Of a DNA stretch of 64,000 nucleotides, positions 17,538 through 25,219 are shown piece by piece. The notes under the pieces were generated by a model. That model was not told where the DNA came from. It saw nothing but the letters and a program-made list of their open reading frames with translations, and searched no databases. How positions within the stretch are numbered: position 1 is the first letter of the stretch; each line of letters opens with the position of its first letter. Source of the DNA: JANQPA01 sp964548175 (GTDB lineage Bacteria > Bacteroidota > Bacteroidia > Chitinophagales > Saprospiraceae); contig CAZJQS010000005.1 in assembly GCA_964548175.1 (NCBI GenBank), forward strand, positions 1-64,000. The letters are read 5' to 3'. The position numbers and the translations under genes were made by a program.

Positions 17538-18320
17538 ATGACAGCTTTTCGACCATCATTAGACATCAGGCCCACTCATGATCCTATGGGCTTTCAATAC
17601 GGAGAGGACTGCTTCGGGCCAAAGGTAGAGAAACGACAACTGGACAACATCCGAAAAAGTTTGCTGGAACCTGACTGTAAGGGGCCAGAAACAGTCTATG
17701 CTATTGCCATGGATGTGGGTAAGACAGCGCACAAGAAGCAGCTCAAAGATCAGCATCTCTTATTTGGAGTAGTCACTTTCGCCAAAGGGCAATTAGGGAA
17801 GGAGCCGGTCCGGAGTCAGGGGCATATTCACAAAAAATCGAGTTATGCTGACGGATGGTCTACCCCCGAAGTGTACCAGATTTGGTCTGGTAAAGCCGTC
17901 ATTTTTATGCAGGAAACGGCGCAGGACGATCCGGGGCGTTGTTTTGCAGTGTATGCCGGACCGGGCGATATTGTCATTGTTCCACCCGCCTGGGCGCACG
18001 CTACTATCAGCGCTGATCCACAGCAACCGTTGACTTTCGGCGCCTGGTGTGATCGGGACTACGGCTTTGAATATGATGAAGTGCGAGCGCATCAGGGATT
18101 GGCTTGGTATCCTATAGTGGAAGAAGAACAACTAAAGTGGAATGCTAATAAAAACTATCAAAAATCGGCGTTGATAGAAAAACCTCCTGAAAGTTATGAA
18201 TATTTTGGAATAAAAAGGGACATTTGTATCTATCAACAATACGAACGGGATAAACAACTGTTCTCGTTTGTCCCACTGCCATACTTGAAAAAAGAAGAAT
18301 GGCGGGAATTTATACCTTAA
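17538..18320 (+). CDS. Second PGI-type cupin protein
   Basis: A 260-residue protein with the archaeal-type glucose-6-phosphate isomerase cupin (PF06560-like): SQGHIHKKSSYADGWSTPEV, YQIWSGKAVIFMQE, then PGDIVIVPPAWAHATIS. The His pair and the later His resemble metal ligands, while the equivalent of the third ligand lies in STPEVYQIW. It is 70 residues longer than the cupin at 14313, with an extra N-terminal segment and a C-terminal tail (YFGIKRDICIYQQYE). Two PGI-fold proteins in one operon suggests different sugars or one non-catalytic sensor. Which one is unresolved. Confidence 0.75.
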   Translation: MTAFRPSLDIRPTHDPMGFQYGEDCFGPKVEKRQLDNIRKSLLEPDCKGPETVYAIAMDVGKTAHKKQLKDQHLLFGVVTFAKGQLGKEPVRSQGHIHKKSSYADGWSTPEVYQIWSGKAVIFMQETAQDDPGRCFAVYAGPGDIVIVPPAWAHATISADPQQPLTFGAWCDRDYGFEYDEVRAHQGLAWYPIVEEEQLKWNANKNYQKSALIEKPPESYEYFGIKRDICIYQQYERDKQLFSFVPLPYLKKEEWREFIP

Positions 18321-18333
18321 ACAATAAAAAAAC

Positions 18334-19740
18334 ATGGCTCAAGGAAATCGTCCATTTACTCTGATCCTGATCAGCAGTATTGCTGCATTAGGTGGTTTGC
18401 TATTCGGATATGACACGGGTGTCATCAACGGTACCCAGTTTTATTTCAGTAAGTATTTTGAATTATCGGCAGCCATGAAGGGCTGGGTCGTCGGTAGCGC
18501 TCTTATCGGCTGCTTTTTTGGAGCCCTGATATCTGGGGTCATCAGCAGTTTGATCGGTCGAAAGTACTCTTTGGTGCTCTCCGCTGGTTTGTTTACCATT
18601 TCCGCATGGGGGTCGGGGTTGCCTGAGTTTTTACCGGAATCGGTTACCATGCTGGTGGTATTTCGCCTTATCGGTGGATTGGGTATTGGTATCGCTTCTA
18701 TGAATGCGCCTACTTATATTGCTGAGCTGGCGCCGGCCAGCATTCGTGGAAGAATGGTGACATTTTATCAGATGGCCATCGTGATCGGCTTTTTTGTGGT
18801 CTTTTTGGCCACCTATTTTATCGGCGCCGGAAATACAGAAGAATACAATACCACAGAAGGGTGGCGATGGATGTTTTGGTCGGAACTGATTCCCTGTATT
18901 CTATTCTTTTTGCTTCTTTTTCTGGTGCCCAGAAGTCCGCGCTGGCTGATGTTAAAAGGAAATGATGAAGAAGCGAAGGCTATTCTTGTTAGCATTCACG
19001 GCGCTGTTACCGCCGAGAAAGAAATGAAGGAAATTCGAGAATCGATTCGCGAGGAAAATAAAGGAATTCCCCTGAAAGATATTTTCAGAAAAAGTATTTT
19101 CCCCATCATTCTTATCGGCTCGATTATTTCAGGTTTGCAGCAGTTTACGGGTATCAATGCGGTGCTGTATTACGGTGCGGACATTTTTGAAAAAGCTTTA
19201 GGCTTTAGCCAGGAAGATGTTCTGGCTCAGCAAATCCTATTGGCCGGAGTGAATGTGGCCTTTACCTTTCTGGCCATGTTTACCGTAGATGGATGGGGAC
19301 GCAAGCCTCTGATCATTACCGGCTCCATCGGAATGATCGTCGGATTTCTGATGCTCGGCGTCACCTTGATGAATGAGCAGGTGGGCATCATATCATTGAT
19401 CGGGATTTTGCTTTTCATCGGATCGTTTGCCATGTCCATGGGGCCTATCGTTTGGGTGGTTTTGTCGGAAATGTTCCCAAACTCCATTCGAAGTATTGCC
19501 ATGTCCATTGCAGTGGCAGTGCAGTGGGCGTGTAATTATATCGTTTCTCAGTCCTTCCCGATCGTGGTGGAAAGTAAAGTGAATATGGAAGGCTTGTGGA
19601 ATGGCTCCCTGCCCTATTTCTTGTTTATCGCATTTATTGTCATCATCATCATTTTCACGGTCCTGTTTATTCCAGAAACCAAGGGGCGTTCTCTGGAACA
19701 GATCGAAAAGATCTGGGAAGAAAAGTATGGAGAGATTTAA
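18334..19740 (+). CDS. Sugar porter (MFS, SP family) proton symporter
   Basis: 468 residues with 12 predicted membrane helices and the sugar porter signatures: LFGYDTGVINGT in helix 1, GRKYSL after helix 2, RFxGGLGIG-like FRLIGGLGIG, VPRSPRWLM after helix 6, QQFTGINAVLYYG in helix 7, and PETKGRSLEQIE at the end. It imports a hexose or pentose across the inner membrane with protons. Its position after the isomerase and kinase genes, 13 bases downstream, implies that it brings in their substrate. A strong terminator follows. Confidence 0.93.
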   Translation: MAQGNRPFTLILISSIAALGGLLFGYDTGVINGTQFYFSKYFELSAAMKGWVVGSALIGCFFGALISGVISSLIGRKYSLVLSAGLFTISAWGSGLPEFLPESVTMLVVFRLIGGLGIGIASMNAPTYIAELAPASIRGRMVTFYQMAIVIGFFVVFLATYFIGAGNTEEYNTTEGWRWMFWSELIPCILFFLLLFLVPRSPRWLMLKGNDEEAKAILVSIHGAVTAEKEMKEIRESIREENKGIPLKDIFRKSIFPIILIGSIISGLQQFTGINAVLYYGADIFEKALGFSQEDVLAQQILLAGVNVAFTFLAMFTVDGWGRKPLIITGSIGMIVGFLMLGVTLMNEQVGIISLIGILLFIGSFAMSMGPIVWVVLSEMFPNSIRSIAMSIAVAVQWACNYIVSQSFPIVVESKVNMEGLWNGSLPYFLFIAFIVIIIIFTVLFIPETKGRSLEQIEKIWEEKYGEI

Positions 19741-19746
19741 AAATCA

Positions 19747-19794
19747 AAGCGGTCGGGGCTGTCCTTTAAGTCAGCCCCGACCGCTTCGATTTTT
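19747..19794 (+). terminator. Terminator at the end of the sugar operon
   Basis: A 15-bp stem (AAGCGGTCGGGGCTG with CAGCCCCGACCGCTT) with a 10-base loop, then CGATTTTT. It separates the operon from the GH13 gene, although some read-through is possible. Confidence 0.85.
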
Positions 19795-19824
19795 AATGAT
19801 TTTTTGGCAAAAAAGGTCAAATAC

Positions 19825-21747
19825 ATGCAAAAGTACATTCTTCATATTTTACCTTTCTTATGGCTTTTAGCAACAGCTTGTACTAAAGAAAACACAGCAT
19901 CCGACCAGGTGCCTTCCTCAGCCACATTAAGAGAAGTTCCTGCCTGGGCCCAGTCCGTCATCTGGTATCAGATCTTTCCTGAGCGTTTTCGCAACGGCGA
20001 TCCTTCTAACGATCCTGCTGCGGAAGGCATTCAAGGTTCTTATCCCGGCTTTATTCCAGCCACCTGGGCCATCACGCCCTGGACCCAGGATTGGTACCGG
20101 CCCGATCCTTACTTCGTGGAGCTGGATGGGAAAAAGGATGCCGGAGGATACGACATTACCCGGTTTGCCCAAAAAGTGCAACTTAGAAGGTACGGCGGTG
20201 ATCTGCAGGGCGTAATCGATAAAATCGACTATTTGGACTCCTTAGGTATTACGGCCGTTTATTTTAATCCGCTAAATGACGCGCCTTCTCTTCATAAATA
20301 CGACGCCCGGCACTGGCGGCATATCGACCGTAACTTTGGTCCTACGCCGGAAAGGGATGTTCGCATTATGGCCGCAGAAACGCCTGATGATCCTTCGACC
20401 TGGCAGATGACCGGCGCCGACAGCTTGTTTGTCAAACTGATCGATCAGCTGCATCGGCGGGGTATGCGCGTGGTGCTGGACTATTCCTGGAACCATACCG
20501 GCAGCACGGCCTGGGCGTTTCAGGATGTGCTGGAAAAAGGCGCCGATTCTGAATTTGCCAACTGGTACTGGATCGAATCTTTCGACGATCCCAACACACC
20601 CGAAAATGAATTCGACTACAAGGGCTGGGCAGGCGTCAAAGGCCTTCCCGAAATCAAAGAAACCCAAAAGCATGAAGGCAATGCCGTTAAAGCCTTCGAA
20701 GGTGATATCTACAGCACAGCCGCTAAACAACATATTTTCAACGTCACCCAACGCTGGATGGACCCAAACGGCGATGGCAATCCCTCTGACGGCGTGGATG
20801 GCTTCAGACTGGATGTGGCCGGAGAGGTGCCGCTGGGATTCTGGCGGGATTATCGACAGTTTGTTCGAGACATTAATCCGGAAGCTTACCTCTTAGGAGA
20901 GATTTGGTGGGAGGAATATCCCGATAAATTGCTCGACCCGGAGCCTTTCCTTCGCGGTGATGTTTTCGATGCAGTAATGAACTACCGCTGGTATCGGGCC
21001 GCTCGTTCCTTTTTTGGAGAAGCACCCAAGGGAATTCCCGTTTCTGAATTTGTCGACAGCCTGCAGTCTTTCACGAGGAACATTCGTCCGCAAAATACTT
21101 ACGCTATGATGAACGTTTCGGCCAGTCATGATGTACCTCGGCTTTCAACTTCTTTTTACAACAGATCAAAATACAAGTATCAGGCTAGTCCTGAAAATCC
21201 GGATTATAAGATCAATAAGCCGGATGGCGCCACTTTTCAGAACATGCGCTTGCTGCTGGCTCATCAGTTTACTTATATCGGTGCTCCCCAGATCTGGGCC
21301 GGCGACGAGATGGGCATGTGGGGCGCCGACGATCCCGATACCCGCAAACCCCTGATCTGGCCGGATTATGAGTTTGAACCTGAGAAGGTTCATCCATTTG
21401 GAGTGGAACGACCGGTGGATGAAGTGGAGTTCAACCGGGAATTGTTTGAGTATTATCGCAGGCTCATTAAAATTCGGAAAGATCATCCGGTTCTGGCTAC
21501 CGGCCGGATCGAATACTTGATCGTGGATGATGAGAAAAAGGTGCTGGCTTACAGTCGGTTTGATGAGGAAAATGAGGTGGTGGTGGTTTTTAACAATGGT
21601 GCTGAAATGCAAAAGGTAAATGTTCCGGTGAGGAATGAGGGCAAGCATGAAATGTTGATGTCGGGCGGTTTTCAAACCGCCACAGAAAAGAGCCTTGAGC
21701 TTATGGTGCCGGCGAAAGAGTTTAGGATAATTCGGGCGGAACTGTAG
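19825..21747 (+). CDS. GH13 alpha-amylase family lipoprotein
   Basis: A 640-residue lipoprotein starting at ATG 19825 (the longer frame begins with TTG at 19804). The signal ends in the lipobox LLATAC, so it is anchored to a membrane, probably the outer one. The GH13 catalytic barrel shows VIWYQIFPERFRNGDP, DYSWNHTG, the nucleophile Asp330 in DGFRLDV, the acid/base Glu359 in LLGEIWWEE, and Asp436 in SASHDVPR. The opening resembles neopullulanase or cyclomaltodextrinase-type enzymes. It probably cleaves maltooligosaccharides or related alpha-glucans in the periplasm or at the surface, feeding the sugar porter upstream. Confidence 0.9.
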   Translation: MQKYILHILPFLWLLATACTKENTASDQVPSSATLREVPAWAQSVIWYQIFPERFRNGDPSNDPAAEGIQGSYPGFIPATWAITPWTQDWYRPDPYFVELDGKKDAGGYDITRFAQKVQLRRYGGDLQGVIDKIDYLDSLGITAVYFNPLNDAPSLHKYDARHWRHIDRNFGPTPERDVRIMAAETPDDPSTWQMTGADSLFVKLIDQLHRRGMRVVLDYSWNHTGSTAWAFQDVLEKGADSEFANWYWIESFDDPNTPENEFDYKGWAGVKGLPEIKETQKHEGNAVKAFEGDIYSTAAKQHIFNVTQRWMDPNGDGNPSDGVDGFRLDVAGEVPLGFWRDYRQFVRDINPEAYLLGEIWWEEYPDKLLDPEPFLRGDVFDAVMNYRWYRAARSFFGEAPKGIPVSEFVDSLQSFTRNIRPQNTYAMMNVSASHDVPRLSTSFYNRSKYKYQASPENPDYKINKPDGATFQNMRLLLAHQFTYIGAPQIWAGDEMGMWGADDPDTRKPLIWPDYEFEPEKVHPFGVERPVDEVEFNRELFEYYRRLIKIRKDHPVLATGRIEYLIVDDEKKVLAYSRFDEENEVVVVFNNGAEMQKVNVPVRNEGKHEMLMSGGFQTATEKSLELMVPAKEFRIIRAEL

Positions 21748-21765
21748 CTCCCCGCAAACTTAGCA

Positions 21766-21902
21766 GGGGTTGTGTAAAAAGTCATTGTACTCTTCCCGCC
21801 TGACGGCCGGCAGGTTTGCGCAGCTCAAAAAATAGAATCATTTAAGCCGGGCAAACCTGCGGCTGTAAGGCGGGAGAAGTAGCTGACTTTTTACACAACC
21901 CC
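21766..21902. repeat. Short inverted-repeat element, family A copy 1
   Basis: A 137-bp non-coding element with perfect 19-bp terminal inverted repeats (left GGGGTTGTGTAAAAAGTCA at 21766-21784, right its complement at 21884-21902). An inner imperfect inverted pair (CCCGCCTGACGGCCGGCAGG at 21795 against the segment near 21852-21873) makes it foldable nearly end to end. A second copy lies at 24865-25044 in the opposite orientation. It looks like a MITE or other palindromic interspersed element; no clear target-site duplication was found. Confidence 0.8.
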
Positions 21903-21925
21903 CTGACTTTTTCAGGAGCTCCGCC

Positions 21926-22531
21926 TTACAATAATTTTTTGATGTCTAGCATGAATTGATCCACCGACTCGGGGTCCGTACCGTCACAAAAGGAGCGCAC
22001 GTGCCTGTTTTCATCCACCAGAATTAACCGGCCGCTATGGTCAAAACCACCCGGCGCAGAGGGATCTTTTACGGCAATACTGAAGTAATCATCAGCTATT
22101 TCATAGATTTCCGCTTCCTCGCCGGTGACGAAATGCCACTTCGGAGCACTCACCCCCAGGTTGCGGGCATAATTGTGCAGGCGTTCCACCGTATCCCGCT
22201 TGGTATCTATGGTATGGGATAACAAGACTAACTTTTCCACATCCTTAAATTCTTCATGGATGCGCAGCATCTGCTTTTTGACTTTCGGACAGATGGTCGG
22301 ACAAGAGATAAAGAAAAAGTCGACTACATAGGCCTTTCCGGCAAAGGTTGCATTCGTCACCACATTACTGTCCTGATTGATGAACGCAAAATCCGGAATG
22401 GTATGGTAGATCGTGTCTCCTTCAACGATGTCCTTATGCCCGAGAATTGGAAGGTTTTCCTCTTCTCTGGGTTGCATACAGGAGGTCGCGGCAATCAATA
22501 GAATAAATAGAGAGTGAATCGTTAATCTCAT
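21926..22531 (-). CDS. SCO1/SenC family copper chaperone lipoprotein
   Basis: A 201-residue thioredoxin-fold protein with a lipobox at Cys18 (IAATSC). It has the SCO metal site: Cys77 and Cys81 in SCPTICP, and His165 in FDHSGR. SCO proteins deliver copper to cytochrome c oxidase CuA or act as thiol reductases in the periplasm. No oxidase genes lie nearby, so the partner is unknown. It is followed on its strand by the family A repeat. Confidence 0.92.
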   Translation of the reverse strand: MRLTIHSLFILLIAATSCMQPREEENLPILGHKDIVEGDTIYHTIPDFAFINQDSNVVTNATFAGKAYVVDFFFISCPTICPKVKKQMLRIHEEFKDVEKLVLLSHTIDTKRDTVERLHNYARNLGVSAPKWHFVTGEEAEIYEIADDYFSIAVKDPSAPGGFDHSGRLILVDENRHVRSFCDGTDPESVDQFMLDIKKLL

Positions 22532-22875
22532 AATACTTTGGTTTAAGCCATTTGATTATCAAAAAACGGATAAAAAAGGCGGATGGTGATTCCTGATTCT
22601 AGCTGGAAAACGCTGGAGAATGCTGGAGGGTTTACATCAGTTTATATATTTTTTCTAAGTACAGGACAAAACGCTAAAGAACACCATCACGCCTCTTTTT
22701 TTCCTAAAGGAAGCCACCAGCAGGCGGATTTCCCTTTAGGTGTAGGGCGGGGGAGGGAAACTCTTTGTCAAATTTTGTTTTTTGTCCTGTACATAGATCA
22801 TTTTCTTTAGTCCCAAAAAGCCCTCAACGGTGGGAACATTGAAATTTAATAAAACGTCCTGAAAGGGCAGAAAGA
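22532..22875. other. Intergenic region holding a 13-bp-TIR element
   Basis: 344 bases without a credible gene; a 75-codon frame on the plus strand covers only the repeat. The inverted repeat element at 22659-22792 fills the middle. Confidence 0.5.
22659..22792. repeat. Inverted-repeat element, family D
   Basis: GTACAGGACAAAA (22659-22671) and its exact complement (22780-22792) bound 134 bp of non-coding DNA. Inside are AAAGGAAGCCACC and CCCTTTAGGTG, also partly complementary. Only one copy is in the window, so mobility is a guess. Confidence 0.5.
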
Positions 22876-23331
22876 CTACTCTTTCTCCAAGCTACCCATC
22901 AGCTCTTTTCCCATCTCAATACTATTCACCATATTCTCCTTCACTTTTTCGACCCTGGTTTTCTCCTCTTTCAGGTAATTCATGATGCTCTTGTGGTCCA
23001 TTTCTTCTCGCATGGGTTCCAGCTGCTTGATGTTAGACATCCAGGACATCATGCCTTCGGCTGCGGCGGATAATTCCTGGACGGTCTGTCCTACTTTTTC
23101 TTGCATTTCAGCATCCAGTGAGCTTTCTTCACCGATATATGCGCTCAGCTCGCGTTCCAGTTTTTTGATTTCGCTCATTTTAGGCATTACTTCATCGTGG
23201 ACAGCCATGACTTCATCCCACATTTGTTCCTGCTGAGCTTGCAGCTCTTCCTGAGAAGGTTGTTGTTCGCTAGATTGGCAAGCGGAGAATACTAGGCTGC
23301 CAATGATTAAGAAAAAAAGAATTTTTTTCAT
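22876..23331 (-). CDS. Small alpha-helical lipoprotein of unknown function
   Basis: 151 residues with a lipoprotein signal (MKKILFFLIIGSLVFSAC, Cys18). The mature part is almost entirely charged and helical, rich in Glu, Lys, Gln and Met, and probably forms a coiled coil. No catalytic motif is visible and I do not recognise the family beyond similarity to Bacteroidota lipoproteins of this type. It diverges from the thiolase at 23558, and a hairpin (23372-23415) lies in the shared upstream region. Confidence 0.75.
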   Translation of the reverse strand: MKKILFFLIIGSLVFSACQSSEQQPSQEELQAQQEQMWDEVMAVHDEVMPKMSEIKKLERELSAYIGEESSLDAEMQEKVGQTVQELSAAAEGMMSWMSNIKQLEPMREEMDHKSIMNYLKEEKTRVEKVKENMVNSIEMGKELMGSLEKE

Positions 23332-23371
23332 GGTGTTGCTTTTTTTAATTAAGTTGAATGTAATAAGTTAC

Positions 23372-23415
23372 AGAGACGGTCTCAAAAGACCGCTTGTCCT
23401 TTTGAGACCATCTCT
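23372..23415. other. Hairpin in a divergent intergenic region
   Basis: GGTCTCAAAAG (23378-23388) pairs with CTTTTGAGACC (23399-23409), extended by AGAGA/TCTCT-like ends. It resembles the GGTCTCAAAGG terminator arm at 13366 but has no T tract. It may be a regulatory or repeat sequence rather than a terminator. Confidence 0.5.
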
Positions 23416-23557
23416 AAATTTAAAATTATCGCAAAACTAAAACCATTTTACAACAATCGTTACATCCGCTTGTAATTTTGTTAAATGGACGATTGGACAT
23501 TACATCACAACAAATAAATTTCACAAACGGTCTCGCTAGGGGCCAAACATAGGACAT

Positions 23558-24772
23558 ATGAAAGAAGCATACATTGTTGACGCCGTCAGAACGCCCATTG
23601 GAAAATTTACCGGAACGCTATCCAAGGTCCGCACCGATGATCTTGCTGCTCATGTGCTAAAAGCCTTACTCGAAAAGTTCCCGGATATCTCAAAAGAAGA
23701 TTACGACGACGTCATTATGGGCTGCGCCAATCAGGCGGGAGAAGATAACCGCAATGTGGCGCGCATGGCTCTGCTGTTGGCGGGCATCCCTTATTCCGTG
23801 CCTGGGGAAACGGTGAACCGGCTGTGCGCCTCCGGCATGTCGGCGGCTATTCACGCCAGTCGGGCCATTAAGGCTGGAGATGGCGATGTATTCATTGCCG
23901 GGGGGGTGGAGCATATGACGCGCGGTCCGTGGGTCATTTCAAAAGTGTCCAGGGCCTTTGGACGGGACGCCGCCATGTACGATTCCAGCTTCGGCTGGCG
24001 CTTCGTCAATCCCAAAATGGAAGCCATGTTCGGCACCGACAGTATGGGGCAAACAGCAGAGAACCTGGTGGAACGCTTTAAGATCAGCCGCCTGGATCAG
24101 GACCAGTTTGCTTACCGATCGCAGATGAAAGCTGCTGAAGCCCAGCGATCCGGGCGACTGGCGGAGGAGATCGTAGCTGTGCCCATACCACAACGAAAGG
24201 CCGAACCCATTCCTTTCGAGCAAGATGAATTTAATCGTCCGGAAACTACCATGGAGGTGTTGGCTAAATTGCGCACAGCCTTCAAAAAAGTAGAGGAGGG
24301 TGGTACGGTGACGGCCGGCAACGCCTCTGGCTTGAACGATGGTGCGGCCGCCATGCTGATCGCTTCCGAGGAGGCATTAAAAAGATATGGCCTGAGCCCT
24401 AAAGCCAGAATCGTCTCTTCCGGTGTAGTCGGCGTAGAACCCGCTATCATGGGAATCGGTCCGGTGGGCGCCTCTGAAAAAGCCCTGAAAAGAGCCGGCT
24501 TGACTTTAGATGGCATGGACATCATTGAGATCAACGAAGCTTTTGCCGCCCAGGTGCTGGCCTGTACCCGCAAGATGGGACTAGCTGATGATGACCCGCG
24601 CATCAATCCGAACGGCGGCGCTATTGCGCTGGGGCATCCCCTGGGCATGACCGGCGCCCGTATCCTGCAAACTGCTGCTATTGAGCTGCATAAACAGAAG
24701 AAAAAATATGCATTGGTGACGATGTGTGTAGGTGTTGGTCAGGGATATGCAACTATACTCGAGAGGGTTTGA
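23558..24772 (+). CDS. Acetyl-CoA acyltransferase (thiolase), 3-oxoadipyl-CoA thiolase-like
   Basis: A 404-residue degradative thiolase. The catalytic residues are all present: Cys90 in NRLCASG, His360 in NGGAIALGHPLG and Cys390 in MCVGVGQG. The start MKEAYIVDAVRTPIGKF and the GVEHMTRGPWV segment resemble PcaF/PaaJ-type 3-oxoadipyl-CoA thiolases more than FadA, but beta-oxidation partners are absent here, so the substrate remains open. It cleaves 3-ketoacyl-CoA to acetyl-CoA plus a shortened acyl-CoA. It is monocistronic, with a terminator at 24820. Confidence 0.92.
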   Translation: MKEAYIVDAVRTPIGKFTGTLSKVRTDDLAAHVLKALLEKFPDISKEDYDDVIMGCANQAGEDNRNVARMALLLAGIPYSVPGETVNRLCASGMSAAIHASRAIKAGDGDVFIAGGVEHMTRGPWVISKVSRAFGRDAAMYDSSFGWRFVNPKMEAMFGTDSMGQTAENLVERFKISRLDQDQFAYRSQMKAAEAQRSGRLAEEIVAVPIPQRKAEPIPFEQDEFNRPETTMEVLAKLRTAFKKVEEGGTVTAGNASGLNDGAAAMLIASEEALKRYGLSPKARIVSSGVVGVEPAIMGIGPVGASEKALKRAGLTLDGMDIIEINEAFAAQVLACTRKMGLADDDPRINPNGGAIALGHPLGMTGARILQTAAIELHKQKKKYALVTMCVGVGQGYATILERV

Positions 24773-24819
24773 TCTTCCGGCTTTTAATTGTATTTTGGTT
24801 TAAATTAATGTCTAGTTAA

Positions 24820-24850
24820 TATGCGGAGCGGCCATCGGCCGCTCCGCATA
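24820..24850 (+). terminator. Terminator of the thiolase gene
   Basis: A perfect 14-bp stem TATGCGGAGCGGCC / GGCCGCTCCGCATA with loop ATC, followed by a T/A-rich stretch. The missing solid T run makes it slightly less certain. Confidence 0.7.
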
Positions 24851-24864
24851 TTATTATACTTAAC

Positions 24865-25044
24865 GGGGGTTGTGTAAAAAGCCAGCTACTTTTCCCGCCT
24901 GACGGCCGGCAGGTTTGCTCGGCTTAAATGATTCTCTTTTTCGAGTGTTTTGCCGAAGAAAATCACAGATTTTCTTCGGCAAAACATTCGAAAAAGAGTT
25001 TTATTAGCTGCGCAAATAAGTATAAAGACTTTTTACACAACCCC
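24865..25044. repeat. Short inverted-repeat element, family A copy 2, with nested palindrome
   Basis: The 180-bp element starts GGGGGTTGTGTAAAAAG and ends CTTTTTACACAACCCC. Read in this direction, its left 80 bases match the reverse complement of copy 1 (GTCAGCTACTTCTCCCGCCT against GCCAGCTACTTTTCCCGCCT, then GCAGGTTTGC and GGCTTAAATGATTCT). In the centre it carries about 50 extra bases forming a long palindrome (TTTTGCCGAAGAAAAT, CACAG, ATTTTCTTCGGCAAAA) at about 24938-24998. The second copy therefore looks like family A carrying a nested palindromic insert. Confidence 0.8.
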
Positions 25045-25171
25045 TGTAGATGGTAAATGGTAGAAAGTAGAAAGATTTCTGCCTGAAATGGACAAATAGA
25101 TGCCTTTTCAGATTGTATTTCTTGCTACCTAATACTTTCTACCTTCTACTAAAGTTGCTTCGCAACTTGAA
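25045..25171. repeat. Interspersed repeat, family B copy 1
   Basis: About 127 bp starting directly after the family A element: TGTAGATGGTAAATGGTAGA ... ACCTTCTACTAAAGTTGCTTCGCAACTTGA. The two ends (GTAGATGG..TAGAAAGTAGAAAG and CTTTCTACCTTCTAC) are loosely inverted, and the right edge is the hairpin AAGTTGC-TTC-GCAACTT. A copy that matches at nearly every position is at 37837-37987. Confidence 0.8.
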
Positions 25172-25219
25172 TTACTTAGTTACAAAGTAGTAAGCCTGCG
25201 TCTATTAAATTGCTCAAAA

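Noticed and set aside
22583..22810. 75-codon frame over the family D element
   Set aside because: It spans both inverted repeat ends and looks like translated repeat DNA.
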